NCBI RefSeq assembly: GCF_028283785.1
Contig: NZ_JAPWKB010000018.1
Location: forward strand, 434,001 to 498,000
Length of the DNA: 64,000 nt
Source of the DNA: Paraburkholderia sp.
GTDB lineage: Bacteria > Pseudomonadota > Gammaproteobacteria > Burkholderiales > Burkholderiaceae
Reading direction: 5' to 3'
Shown here: in pieces, positions 36,604 to 46,970 of the stretch
Layout: each line of letters starts with the position of its first letter
Numbering within the stretch: position 1 is the stretch's first letter
Position numbers and translations under genes: made by a program
The notes under the pieces: model-generated
Database searches by the model: none
Told to the model about the DNA's origin: nothing
What the model saw: only the letters and a program-made list of their open reading frames with translations

Positions 36604-37860
36604 TTACATATTTTCGATCATCACCTGACCGAAGCCCGAACACGACACTTGCGTCGCGCCTTCCATCAGGCGCGCGAAGTCGTACGTGACGCGCTTTTGC
36701 AGGATCGATTTTTCCATCGACGCGATGATCGCGTCCGCGGCCTCGAACCAGCCCAGATGACGCAGCATCATTTCCGCGGACAGAATTTCCGAGCCCGGAT
36801 TCACGTAGTCCTTGCCCGCGTATTTCGGCGCGGTGCCGTGCGTGGCTTCGAACATCGCGACCGAATCCGACAGGTTCGCGCCCGGCGCAATGCCGATCCC
36901 GCCCACTTGCGCGGCCAGCGCGTCGGACACGTAGTCGCCGTTCAGGTTGAGCGTGGCGATCACGTCGTATTCGGCCGGACGCAACAGGATCTGCTGCAGG
37001 AACGCGTCGGCGATCACGTCCTTGACGACGATATCGCTGCCCGTCTTCGGATTTTTCACCTTCATCCACGGACCGCCGTCGATCAGCTCGGCTTCGAATT
37101 CGTCCTTCGCCAGTTCATAGCCGAAGTCGCGGAACGCGCCTTCGGTGAACTTCATGATGTTGCCTTTGTGAACCAGCGTCACCGAACGACGGTCGTTGTC
37201 GATCGCATATTGAATGGCCTTGCGCACGAGGCGCTGCGTGCCTTCCTTCGACACCGGCTTGACACCGATCCCGGACGTATCCGGGAAACGGATTTTCGTG
37301 ACGCCCATCTCTTCCTGCAGAAACTTGATGAACTTCTTCGCTTCCGCCGACCCGGCCGCCCATTCGATGCCCGCGTAGATATCTTCGGAATTCTCGCGGA
37401 AGATCACCATATCGGTCTTTTCCGGTTCACGCACCGGCGACGGCACGCCCTTGAAATACTGTACCGGCCGCAGACACACAAAGAGATCCAGTTGCTGGCG
37501 CAACGCGACGTTCAGCGAACGGATGCCGCCGCCCACCGGCGTGGTCAGCGGACCCTTGATCGACACCACGTATTCCTTCACGGCTTCCAGTGTTTCGTCC
37601 GGCAGCCACACGTCCGGGCCATACACCTTGGTGGCCTTCTCGCCCGCGTAGATTTCCATCCAGTGGATCTTGCGCTTGCCGCCGTAGGCCTTCTCGACCG
37701 CCGCGTCGACCACCTTCAGCATCACCGGCGTGATGTCGACGCCCGTGCCGTCGCCTTCGATGTACGGGATGATCGGCTGGTCGGAAACGTTGAGCGAGAA
37801 ATCCGCATTGACGGTGATCTTGTCACCCTCAGTCGGAACGTTGATGTGCTGATACGCCAT
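36604..37860 (-). CDS. icd: NADP-dependent isocitrate dehydrogenase
   Basis: A 418-residue TCA-cycle enzyme of the E. coli type (416 residues). Motifs include IPYIEGDGTGVDITP at the N-terminus and IRSLNVALRQQLDLFVCLRPV, which binds isocitrate and contains the serine phosphorylated by AceK in E. coli. MVIFRENSEDIYAGIEW and the nucleotide loop ATHGTAPKYAGKDYVNPGSEILS follow; the Lys and Tyr there fit NADP preference. It is divergent from the rluE-type gene and is the only gene in its unit that I can see. Confidence 0.97.
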   Translation of the reverse strand: MAYQHINVPTEGDKITVNADFSLNVSDQPIIPYIEGDGTGVDITPVMLKVVDAAVEKAYGGKRKIHWMEIYAGEKATKVYGPDVWLPDETLEAVKEYVVSIKGPLTTPVGGGIRSLNVALRQQLDLFVCLRPVQYFKGVPSPVREPEKTDMVIFRENSEDIYAGIEWAAGSAEAKKFIKFLQEEMGVTKIRFPDTSGIGVKPVSKEGTQRLVRKAIQYAIDNDRRSVTLVHKGNIMKFTEGAFRDFGYELAKDEFEAELIDGGPWMKVKNPKTGSDIVVKDVIADAFLQQILLRPAEYDVIATLNLNGDYVSDALAAQVGGIGIAPGANLSDSVAMFEATHGTAPKYAGKDYVNPGSEILSAEMMLRHLGWFEAADAIIASMEKSILQKRVTYDFARLMEGATQVSCSGFGQVMIENM

Positions 37861-38236
37861 GATCGGACTCCAGAGATGGCTATGCTGACGGAAGCCTGCA
37901 GATGCCTACAGATTGGGTACTGCGAAACTGGGCGCTCCTGATGCGCGCGATTCCGGGTGTCTCGTGCCGGACAGGCGATTATTCTAGCCCACGACGATCA
38001 ACCCGACCGACCACGCCAACGCCCATGCCACGGCGTTTGCGCTGCGGCAGGACGGCGTTCTTCATTGACGGCGTACAGGTATCGTGGGACGTGACCGTTT
38101 TGATCCGTCTCGGCTTAACTCTTATATAAGACATAAGACATCATGTCGCGGATTATGCATTAATATCCCGCCATTTGCCAATCGGCCGGAACCGGTGCAA
38201 ACCCGCGCCGGCCCGCACTTGCAGGACTTTTCCACG
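37861..38236. other. Divergent intergenic region between icd and the pseudouridine synthase gene
   Basis: It contains a TAGAAT box on the minus strand (37986-37981) that may serve icd and the plus-strand promoter listed separately. A short direct repeat ATAAGACATAAGACAT lies near 38126-38141. I see no coding region. Confidence 0.4.
38100..38128 (+). promoter_or_regulatory. Candidate promoter of the pseudouridine synthase gene
   Basis: -35 TTGATC (38100-38105), 17-base spacer, -10 TATATA (38123-38128). The leader to ATG 38237 would be about 100 bases. Confidence 0.45.
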
Positions 38237-38806
38237 ATGCGACTGCTCGCCTTGAACAAACCGTTCGGCACGATCTGCCAGTTTTCCCCGCACGAAACGC
38301 GCACGTCGCTGGCGGATTTCGTCAAGGTGCCCGACGTCTATCCCGCTGGCCGACTCGACTCGGACAGCGAAGGTTTGCTGTTGCTCACCGACGATGGCGG
38401 CTTGCAGGCGCGCATTGCCGAACCGCGTCACAAACTCGTCAAGCGCTATTGGGCGCAAGTCGAAGGTGCGGTCGATGAAGCGGCGTTGAATGCGCTTGCT
38501 CGCGGTGTCGATCTGGGCGATTACGTCACGCGTCCGTGTCGCGCCGATTACGTCGAACCACCCGAAACCTTGTGGCCGCGCAATCCCCCTATTCGCGTTC
38601 GCGCCGCGATTCCGGCCACGTGGATCGAGTTGTCGATCACCGAAGGCAAGAACCGCCAGGTTCGACGGATGACCGCCGCCGTCGGTCATCCGACGCTGCG
38701 ACTCGTGCGTGTCGGGATCGGCGCGCTCGACATCCTGTCACTCGGTTTGCAGCCGGGCGACAGCATCGAATTGCCGTCGCGTGCGCCGTGGGATGGCATG
38801 CGCTAA
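38237..38806 (+). CDS. rluE: Pseudouridine synthase, RluE/RsuA family
   Basis: A 189-residue catalytic domain without an S4 domain. LLALNKPFGTICQF opens the fold, and VYPAGRLDSDSEGLLLLT holds the catalytic Asp (GRLD). ELSITEGKNRQVRRMTAAVGHPTLRLVRVGIG is the conserved C-terminal motif. Single-domain members of this family are RluE, which modifies U2457 of 23S rRNA in E. coli. ATG 38237 has AGGAC about nine bases upstream. Confidence 0.9.
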   Translation: MRLLALNKPFGTICQFSPHETRTSLADFVKVPDVYPAGRLDSDSEGLLLLTDDGGLQARIAEPRHKLVKRYWAQVEGAVDEAALNALARGVDLGDYVTRPCRADYVEPPETLWPRNPPIRVRAAIPATWIELSITEGKNRQVRRMTAAVGHPTLRLVRVGIGALDILSLGLQPGDSIELPSRAPWDGMR

Positions 38807-39204
38807 CGCGCATGCACGTCGACGTTCTATCTACGTTGAACGCGCAAGCCTTTGTATTGCTTTAACTTTCGCGCGTGACACGCGTATGTCGAAAGTGTCG
38901 ATGACCGGACGATGCGCGGCTCATCGCGAAGACGAATAAAGATTCCCGAAAATTTGCGTCAACCGCGTTGGACGGTCACGCGTTATTCGACGCAGATGCC
39001 GCCCGAAGCTATCCGGCATTCAGCCTTAAGGGCCTTGTGCGCGAGCGGTTGTCGAGCACGTGCAGGGAGTCTGAGCGCTTACGCAGAGACGTCGAAGAAA
39101 TTCTTCGATGGGTCTGTCAACCGAAAGGTCGATGGCACGTTTACCGACATGACTCACCATAACCGGGTCATTTGGTTAATTTACTAAAGCTGAGGATTCA
39201 CAAA
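38807..39204. other. Intergenic region upstream of the small Ala/Lys/His-rich gene, with a perfect palindrome
   Basis: The main structure is a perfect 17-base palindrome, TCGAAGAA-A-TTCTTCGA (39092-39108), 97 bases before the ATG at 39205. A shorter inverted pair TGAC/GTCA lies between it and the gene. No ORF here looks coding. Confidence 0.45.
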
Positions 39205-39399
39205 ATGAACAAACTGATCGCCGCTCTGGTCGCTGGCCTCTTCGCAACGGCAGCTTTCGCACAAGCTTCGGCACCGGCAGCAGCTTCGGCAGCTCCGGCA
39301 GCAGCAGCTTCGACGGCTAAGAAGACCACGAAGCACGCTCACAAGAAGTCGCACAAGAAGGCAGCAGCAGCAGCTGCAGCTTCGGGCGCTTCGGAGTAA
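39205..39399 (+). CDS. Small exported Ala/Lys/His-rich protein
   Basis: A 64-residue protein. Residues 1-19 (MNKLIAALVAGLFATAAFA) form a signal peptide. The mature part is only Ala, Lys, His, Ser, Thr and Pro, with a central KKTTKHAHKKSHKK block between Ala runs. The composition resembles enterobacterial acid-shock protein Asr and small periplasmic basic proteins, but low complexity prevents a family call. TGAGGA lies eight bases upstream of the ATG. The gene has its own terminator and a palindrome about 100 bases upstream, which suggests a separately regulated unit. Confidence 0.7.
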   Translation: MNKLIAALVAGLFATAAFAQASAPAAASAAPAAAASTAKKTTKHAHKKSHKKAAAAAAASGASE

Positions 39400-39456
39400 G
39401 TTTGTTGTAAAAAACGCAGTTAAGAACTAGCAGCATTGCCGTTCTTACGGCGTTGA

Positions 39457-39490
39457 AAGGCAGGTCACCGAAAGGCGATCTGCCTTTTTG
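39457..39490 (+). terminator. Terminator after the small basic protein gene
   Basis: AAAGGCAGGTC pairs with GATCTGCCTTT (one G-T pair) and is followed by TTGTTTTT. Confidence 0.82.
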
Positions 39491-39545
39491 TTTTTGAGGC
39501 TCTCGCGTAACATTCGCGGGACATTTTCAAGCAAGGAGTGATGCC

Positions 39546-40055
39546 GTGCGAATTCCCCTGCGCTCGTTGATTGCGCGTTGTGCGATGGCTGTGGTGGTGC
39601 CGGTGGCGGCGGTATCGATGGTTGGATTGGGCGGTATGTCGAGCGCATACGCGCAGGAGATGCCGGCGGGCGCGAAGAAGCCAGGCGATTTTCCGCGCGT
39701 GAAGTTGACCGCCGGGATGTTCGTGATCGACGCGGCGGTAGCGGCGAACGATCCGGATCGTGAGCAGGGTTTGATGTACCGGACGCAACTCGCGCCGAAC
39801 GAAGGGATGTTGTTCGTGTTCAACGAGAACGCGGTGCATTGTTTCTGGATGAAGAACACGTTGATTCCGTTGTCGATTGCGTTTATGCGTGCCGATGGCA
39901 CGGTGACGGATATCGATGAGATGCAGGCCGAGACGACCAATAACCATTGCCCTCGCAATAATGGTGTTTATGCGTTGGAGATGAGTAAGGGGTGGTTTGC
40001 TTCGAAGGGGATCAAGCCGGGGGTGAAGATGCAAGGGTTGCCTGCGGCGCAGTGA
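39546..40055 (+). CDS. Exported DUF192 family protein
   Basis: A 169-residue protein starting with GTG, with AAGGAG seven bases upstream. A long signal peptide ends near SSAYA. The DUF192 core reads REQGLMYRTQLAPNEGMLFVFNENAVHCFWMKNTLIPLSIAFMRADGTV, with the conserved GLM and WMKNT motifs, and ends YALEMSKGWFASKGIKPG. The family is small, compact, secreted or periplasmic, and has no assigned activity. The next 1.2 kb downstream is a repeat-rich region without genes. Confidence 0.9.
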   Translation: MRIPLRSLIARCAMAVVVPVAAVSMVGLGGMSSAYAQEMPAGAKKPGDFPRVKLTAGMFVIDAAVAANDPDREQGLMYRTQLAPNEGMLFVFNENAVHCFWMKNTLIPLSIAFMRADGTVTDIDEMQAETTNNHCPRNNGVYALEMSKGWFASKGIKPGVKMQGLPAAQ

Positions 40056-40100
40056 TTTTTGGTTTTTGCGTTTGTTTGGTTTTTTTTGGTTTGCTTTGGT

Positions 40101-40217
40101 TGTCCCTGCTTCACGCTGGTCTCGTGGCGTCGGGTTGGTTGTCCCGTGTTCACGCTGGTCTGGCGGCGTCGGTTCAGCTGTCCCGTCTTCACGCTGGTTT
40201 GCCTGGATCGTCCCTGT
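40101..40217 (+). repeat. Three 39-base tandem repeats
   Basis: Units begin with TGTCCC at 40101, 40140 and 40179, each continuing TTCACGCTGGT about ten bases later. The third unit runs into the inverted-repeat core. All three plus-strand frames are open here simply because the unit length is a multiple of three; I see no ribosome site. Confidence 0.8.
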
Positions 40218-40541
40218 GCGGGACCGCACCTACTTTTCTTTGCTCGCGCAAAGAAAAGTAGGCAAAAGAAAGCGCGTTTACCTCGCGCTTCGTAGCGAGT
40301 GGCGTCTAGTATTTTTCGGGTAGTGGACCGCGCACGATTTGAGTTGCCGCACCGCTTGCCTTGGTGACAAGGCAGTCATTCGTTCCGGCTGTTCGCTTCG
40401 CGACAGCCGTTGGGCACAGCCCCGTCTTATTCTCTTGGCGCCATTCGCGCGCCCCACTCCGTCCGTCACAAAACCCGCTTTCCTGGCTGGCGCCGCTCCG
40501 TTCGCGCGCAAGATTCCAGGCCAATCAGAACGTCGAAACCA

Positions 40542-40765
40542 TCGTGAAGGCGGCCGAATGCCGTGGCGCAAACCGGGCCTTGAGCCAGAGGCTGGAACGG
40601 GCGTGGGAGCATGCAAATCGAGAGACGCAAACCGGGCATCGAGCCAACGCGGGAACCGTCGTGGGGCTTGAAATTCGAGAGGGAAAGCCGGGCTTTGATC
40701 CCACACCGGAACCGTCGTGAGGGCGGGCGAATGACGAGGCGCAGATGGGGTTTTGAAGTGGGCTA
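40542..40765 (+). repeat. Four degenerate ~58-base tandem repeats inside the inverted-repeat element
   Basis: Units start at 40542, 40600, 40659 and 40715, each opening with a CGTG motif and containing CGCAAACCGGG- or AAAGCCGGG-like sequence near the middle and GGAACCG at the end. They lie at the centre of the element between the two inverted arms. No unique spacers separate them, so this is not a CRISPR array. Confidence 0.65.
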
Positions 40766-41253
40766 CCGCCGCGCAGCGGGCGGGATGTGCGGGCGCGGAC
40801 CACCAGGAAAAACGGCGCGGCAACTCCAAACGTGCGCGGTCCACTACCCGTTCTGGACGGACGCCACTCGCTACGAAGTGGCGGTGTAAACGCGCTTTCT
40901 TTTGCCTACTTTTCTTTGCGCGAGCAAAGAAAAGTAGGTGCGGTCCCGCACAGGGACGATCCAGGCAGACCGACGCGAAACCGGGACAACCAAAAACAAA
41001 CCAGGCAAACCAGAACGACCAAAAACCAGAAAAAACCCAAAACCAACCCAAAACCATCCCAAAACCCACGCTGCAAGCAAAACCTCCCCCACCGCGTTAT
41101 TCTTATGGACTTGTCAAGCCAGCAGCCAGCCCCATTTAAGGCACTGCAAAAAACCCGTCCGCGCAGCCAACCCTGACCGGCCCGAACGGGCAACTGGCAA
41201 TCTGACACCCGCCGCCCGGCGGCTCACCGGCGCGCTATTACCAGGAGGTTCAC

Positions 41254-43359
<2,106 letters not shown>

Positions 43360-43452
43360 GCGCTGAACCGTGCTCACCGGTGCCGCGGCACGGCATCGGT
43401 GAAACCACGGAAAACCACGCAGGTCGGTCTTCCGTACGCCGTCCGCATCGGC

Positions 43453-43483
43453 AAGAGCCCGTCCCCAATGGACGGGCTTTTTT
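43453..43483 (+). terminator. Terminator after fusA
   Basis: AGCCCGTCC (43456-43464) pairs with GGACGGGCT (43470-43478), followed by six T. Confidence 0.9.
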
Positions 43484-43601
43484 CCGCCTGCCAGAATGCA
43501 CCTTATTGGACGCGGCCGACCGTATCCGCGATCCATTGCGATGCACGAGCAACGGATCCGTCAACCTGACAGCACGCGGCAGGCACCCGAGGAGACAGAC
43601 G

Positions 43602-44111
43602 ATGAGTCACGACCATAACCCTGACCACGATCACGACCACGAACATCCCGTCGACTGGCGCGAGCACGGCGTCAAGGTGATCCGGGGCGACCAGCTCGAC
43701 ACCAACACCGCGCAGACGCCCGGCATGAACCGCGCCGCCGCGATCAACGCGGCACGGGTCGGCGCGCAGAAGATCTGGGCCGGAACCGTGACGATCCACC
43801 CGAACGCGAAGACCGGCGCGCATCATCACGGCGCGCTGGAAAGCGTGATCTACGTGGTACGCGGCCAGGCGCGGATGCGCTGGGGCGACCATCTGGAATT
43901 CACCGCCGAAGCCGGTCCCGGCGACTTTATCTTCGTGCCGCCGTACGTACCGCACCAGGAAATCAATGCCCGCACGGACGAACCGCTGGAATGCGTACTG
44001 GTCAGAAGCGACAACGAAGCCGTCGTCGTCAATCTGAATATCGACGCGGCCGAAGCGCCCGAAACCGTCTACTGGGTCGATCCGATCCACAAACATCCGC
44101 ACGACCTTTGA
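43602..44111 (+). CDS. Cupin-domain protein at the head of an ABC importer operon
   Basis: 169 residues from ATG 43602, with GAGGAG about ten bases upstream. The N-terminus is His/Asp-rich (MSHDHNPDHDHDHEHPVDW). The cupin core has motif 1 GAHHHGALESVIYVVRGQARMRWG and motif 2 AGPGDFIFVPPYVPHQE, giving three or four His ligands for a metal. Similar small cupins act as dioxygenases, isomerases or sugar-binding proteins; the substrate is unknown. It is followed after 122 bases by the ABC importer genes on the same strand, so it may process or sense the imported compound. The link is positional only. Confidence 0.85.
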   Translation: MSHDHNPDHDHDHEHPVDWREHGVKVIRGDQLDTNTAQTPGMNRAAAINAARVGAQKIWAGTVTIHPNAKTGAHHHGALESVIYVVRGQARMRWGDHLEFTAEAGPGDFIFVPPYVPHQEINARTDEPLECVLVRSDNEAVVVNLNIDAAEAPETVYWVDPIHKHPHDL

Positions 44112-44233
44112 GCCTGTCCGGGGCAAGGCATCCGGATTGCTCCACCTGCTCGATCAGCCCGAAAAGAACCTCCGCGCGCGCAGCGCCGCAGGTGTTGCAA
44201 CGACAACCACAGCAAAGAGACGGACCGCACCCG

Positions 44234-45907
44234 ATGACGAAGCCCACTGTGACGCAGCACATCCGCAACGCGATCGATAACGCGCGCAACGAAGCCGACC
44301 CGCTCGGCCACCACGCGCTCGACGAATATGCCGCCGGCCGTCTGACGCGCCGCGAGTTGCTGCGCTACGCCAGTGTGATCGGCCTGACCACGCTGACGGG
44401 CGCGGGCGTATTCGGCTCGAACGCGGCCCGCGCGCAAGGCGCGAAGGCCACCAGCCAGACCATTCGCGTTGCTCACCTGACGCCTGCAGGCGCGGTCGAT
44501 CCGCTCTCGGTGACCGACGCCGCGAGTCTCGCGCTACTGAACCAGACCGGCGAATTCCTGATCGACGACGACGGCGAAAAACTCACGCTGAAGCCCGCGC
44601 TCGCACTGTCGTGGAAACCGAACGAAAAAGGCGACGTCTGGACCTTCAAGCTCCGCGAAAACGTCAAATTCCACGACGGACAAAGCTTCGGCGCGAAAGA
44701 CGTGGTCGCGACCTTCGACCGCCTCGCCGATCCGGCGAGCGGATCAGCCGCGTTGTCGGTGCTGAAAGGCGTGCTGTCGAAAGGCGGCGCGAAGCTGGTC
44801 GATGAACACACCGTGGCGTTCCATCTCGACGCGCCCAACGGCAACTTCCCGTTTTACGTATCGTCCGATAATTACAACGCGGTGATCCTGCCCGCGAACT
44901 ACGCGGGCGGCTACGAGAAAACCTTTATCGGCACCGGACCGTTCCGGTTCGAAAAATACCAGCCGAAGGTCGGCGCATCCTTCGTTCGCAATCCGGATTA
45001 CTGGGGCGACAAGGCGTTGCCCGAGCGCGTCCAGTTTTCGTTCTACGCGGACGAGCAGGCGCAGATCCTCGCATTGCAAGGCCATCAGGCGGACGTGATG
45101 GGCACCTTCACCGTGCAGGGCGGCCAGGGCCTGATGAACAATCCCGCGTTTCAGGTGGTCGGCGTGAAGTCGAGCGCGCATCGGCAGATCCATATGCGCA
45201 ACGACAATCCGCTCTTCAAGGACAAACGCGTTCGCCAGGCGCTCGCGCTGTCGTTGAATCGCGATGTGATCGTGCGCGGCCTGTTCAAGGGGCGCGCCGC
45301 GCCCGGCAACGATAGCCCGTTCGCGCCGGTGTTTCCGTCGTCCGATGCTGGCGTGCCGCAGCGCAAACAGGACGTCGCGAAAGCGAAGCAACTGCTCGCG
45401 CAAGCGGGCGTCGCGAATGGTTTCGACGTCACGTTGACCACCGAAAAATACATGGAGATCCCCGATCTCGCGGTCGTCGTGCAGAACGCGGCGAAAGCGA
45501 TCGGCGTGCGGATCGACCTGAAAGTCGAAAGCCAGTCGCTGTACTACGGCGCGGGCACGTTCGGAAAATCGGACTGGCTCGATTCGCCGCTCGGCATCAC
45601 CGATTACGGCCATCGCGGCGTGCCGAACGTGTTCCTGAACGCACCGCTGACCAGCAACGGCACCTGGAACGCCGCGCATTTCAAGAACCCGCAATACGAT
45701 CAGCTGGTCGCGCAATTCGTCGCGGCCATCGACATCGGCTCGCAGAAAAAGCTGTCCGGTCAGATCCAGACGCTGCTGCTCGACGAGACGCCCGTCATCA
45801 TTCCGTTCTTCTACGATCAGTGCATCGCGGCGACGAAAAAACTGAGCGGCATGCGTTTCACCGCGCTCGCGCAACTGTATTTCGATCGTGCGGTGTTGAG
45901 CGCGTGA
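44234..45907 (+). CDS. Peptide-type ABC transporter substrate-binding protein (SBP family 5), Tat-exported
   Basis: A 557-residue periplasmic binding protein. A Tat signal is present, but set back: TRRELLRYASVIGLTTLTG at ~41-59, ending near ARAQG. The mature protein matches the DppA/OppA (SBP_bac_5) fold: TFKLRENVKFHDGQSFGAKDVVATFDRL and GTGPFRFEKYQPKVGASFVRNPDYWGDKALP. The ~40 residues before the Tat motif include HHALDEYAAGRLTRREL, common in a Burkholderiales subgroup. It collects a peptide, opine or nickel-type ligand for the two permeases that follow; the ligand cannot be read from the sequence. Confidence 0.88.
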   Translation: MTKPTVTQHIRNAIDNARNEADPLGHHALDEYAAGRLTRRELLRYASVIGLTTLTGAGVFGSNAARAQGAKATSQTIRVAHLTPAGAVDPLSVTDAASLALLNQTGEFLIDDDGEKLTLKPALALSWKPNEKGDVWTFKLRENVKFHDGQSFGAKDVVATFDRLADPASGSAALSVLKGVLSKGGAKLVDEHTVAFHLDAPNGNFPFYVSSDNYNAVILPANYAGGYEKTFIGTGPFRFEKYQPKVGASFVRNPDYWGDKALPERVQFSFYADEQAQILALQGHQADVMGTFTVQGGQGLMNNPAFQVVGVKSSAHRQIHMRNDNPLFKDKRVRQALALSLNRDVIVRGLFKGRAAPGNDSPFAPVFPSSDAGVPQRKQDVAKAKQLLAQAGVANGFDVTLTTEKYMEIPDLAVVVQNAAKAIGVRIDLKVESQSLYYGAGTFGKSDWLDSPLGITDYGHRGVPNVFLNAPLTSNGTWNAAHFKNPQYDQLVAQFVAAIDIGSQKKLSGQIQTLLLDETPVIIPFFYDQCIAATKKLSGMRFTALAQLYFDRAVLSA

Positions 45908-45959
45908 CGCCGTCAACGGCAGCGATTCGCCGTCACGCACACGCCACGCTCCGATAACG

Positions 45960-46970
45960 ATGTCCACTCCGGCCACCTCCTCCGCGCCACGTGCGTCGAA
46001 CGGCAATGCACGACGCGTCGCGCGCTTTCTCGCGACGCGGCTCGGGTTGTCGCTGATCACGCTGTGGCTGCTGTCGGTGATCGTGTTCGCGGGCGGACAA
46101 CTGCTGCCCGGCGATATCGGCCGTGCGATTCTCGGGCCGCTCGCCGACGCGCGCGCGGTGGCGGCGCTCAACCACCAACTCGGCGCGGACCGGCCGCTGT
46201 TCACCCAGTACACGGACTGGATCGGTCACTTCGTGCGCGGCGACATGGGACTGTCGTATGCGTATCGCGAGCCGGTCGGACCGTTTATCCGCGACGCGCT
46301 CGCGCACTCCGCGAAGCTCGGCCTGCTGGCGTTTATCGTCGTGGTGCCGCTCGGCATCGCGGGCGGCGTGTGGGCCGCGTTGAACGCGGGACGCTGGCTC
46401 GACCGCACCATCAGCATCACCGGACTGTCGGCGACGGTCGTGCCGGAATTCGTGTCGTCGATCGTGCTGATTCTCGTGTTCGGCGTATGGCTGCAATGGC
46501 TGCCGATCGAAGCGACCTATCCGCCCGACGCCGGACCGTTCGAACAGTTGAAGCATCTGATCCTGCCGATCCTGCCGCTCGTGCTGGTGTTCTTCGGCTA
46601 CATCGCGCGGATGGCGCGCGCCGGCACGGTCGAAGCGCTCGACGCCGACTACACGCGCACCGCGATCCTCAAAGGTTTGCCCAAGCACGTCGTGATCTGG
46701 CGGCACGTGCTGCGCAACGCGCTGCTGCCGACCATCACCGTCGCCGCGACGCAACTCGGCTACATGATCGGCGGACTGGTCGTGGTCGAGACACTGTTTC
46801 ATTACCAGGGCATCGGCTCGCTGATCTACAACGCCGCGAAGGCGAAGGATTTCCCGATGCTCGAAGCGGGCGTGCTGACGATCGGCGTGGTCTATACGGT
46901 CGCGAACCTGATCGCCGATGCGATGAACGTGCTGCTCAATCCGCGCCTGCGCGTGAGGAGCGCCGAATGA
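45960..46970 (+). CDS. ABC transporter permease (DppB/OppB type)
   Basis: A 336-residue inner-membrane permease. The first hydrophobic segment LGLSLITLWLLSVIVFAGGQLLPGD is typical of DppB. The coupling motif is EALDADYTRTAILKGLPKHVVIWRHVLRNALLP (EAA loop). ETLFHYQGIGSLIYNAAKAKDFPMLEAGVL closes the family signature. About six transmembrane helices. Its stop overlaps the next permease by four bases (ATGA). It forms the pore together with that protein. Confidence 0.92.
   Translation: MSTPATSSAPRASNGNARRVARFLATRLGLSLITLWLLSVIVFAGGQLLPGDIGRAILGPLADARAVAALNHQLGADRPLFTQYTDWIGHFVRGDMGLSYAYREPVGPFIRDALAHSAKLGLLAFIVVVPLGIAGGVWAALNAGRWLDRTISITGLSATVVPEFVSSIVLILVFGVWLQWLPIEATYPPDAGPFEQLKHLILPILPLVLVFFGYIARMARAGTVEALDADYTRTAILKGLPKHVVIWRHVLRNALLPTITVAATQLGYMIGGLVVVETLFHYQGIGSLIYNAAKAKDFPMLEAGVLTIGVVYTVANLIADAMNVLLNPRLRVRSAE

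Larger units (their letters stand above)
40056..41090. repeat. Composite non-coding inverted-repeat element (~1 kb)
   Basis: Left arm and right arm are reverse complements. An 82-base block is identical in both (40200-40281 and 40886-40967), and clear similarity continues inward to about 40367 and 40801. Each 82-base block holds the palindrome CCTACTTTTCTTTG-CTCGCG-CAAAGAAAAGTAGG. Outside the left arm are three 39-base tandem units starting at 40101, 40140 and 40179; one related unit (GTTGTCCC) follows the right arm. The outer ends are T-rich on the left and A-rich on the right. No transposase is present. I recall similar palindromes as dispersed multicopy sequences in Burkholderia genomes, but this was not checked. 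Confidence 0.85.

Noticed and set aside
40059..40323. Open frames in all three forward frames in the left arm of the repeat element
   Set aside because: They come from the 39-base repeat unit (a multiple of three). None has a ribosome site, and the frames read the same repeat differently.
40101..40765. A possible CRISPR array
   Set aside because: Repeats are contiguous and degenerate, with no unique spacers of constant length and no cas genes.
40056..41253. An insertion sequence
   Set aside because: Inverted arms are present but there is no transposase or remnant of one, and target duplications cannot be recognised. It was kept as a repeat element instead.
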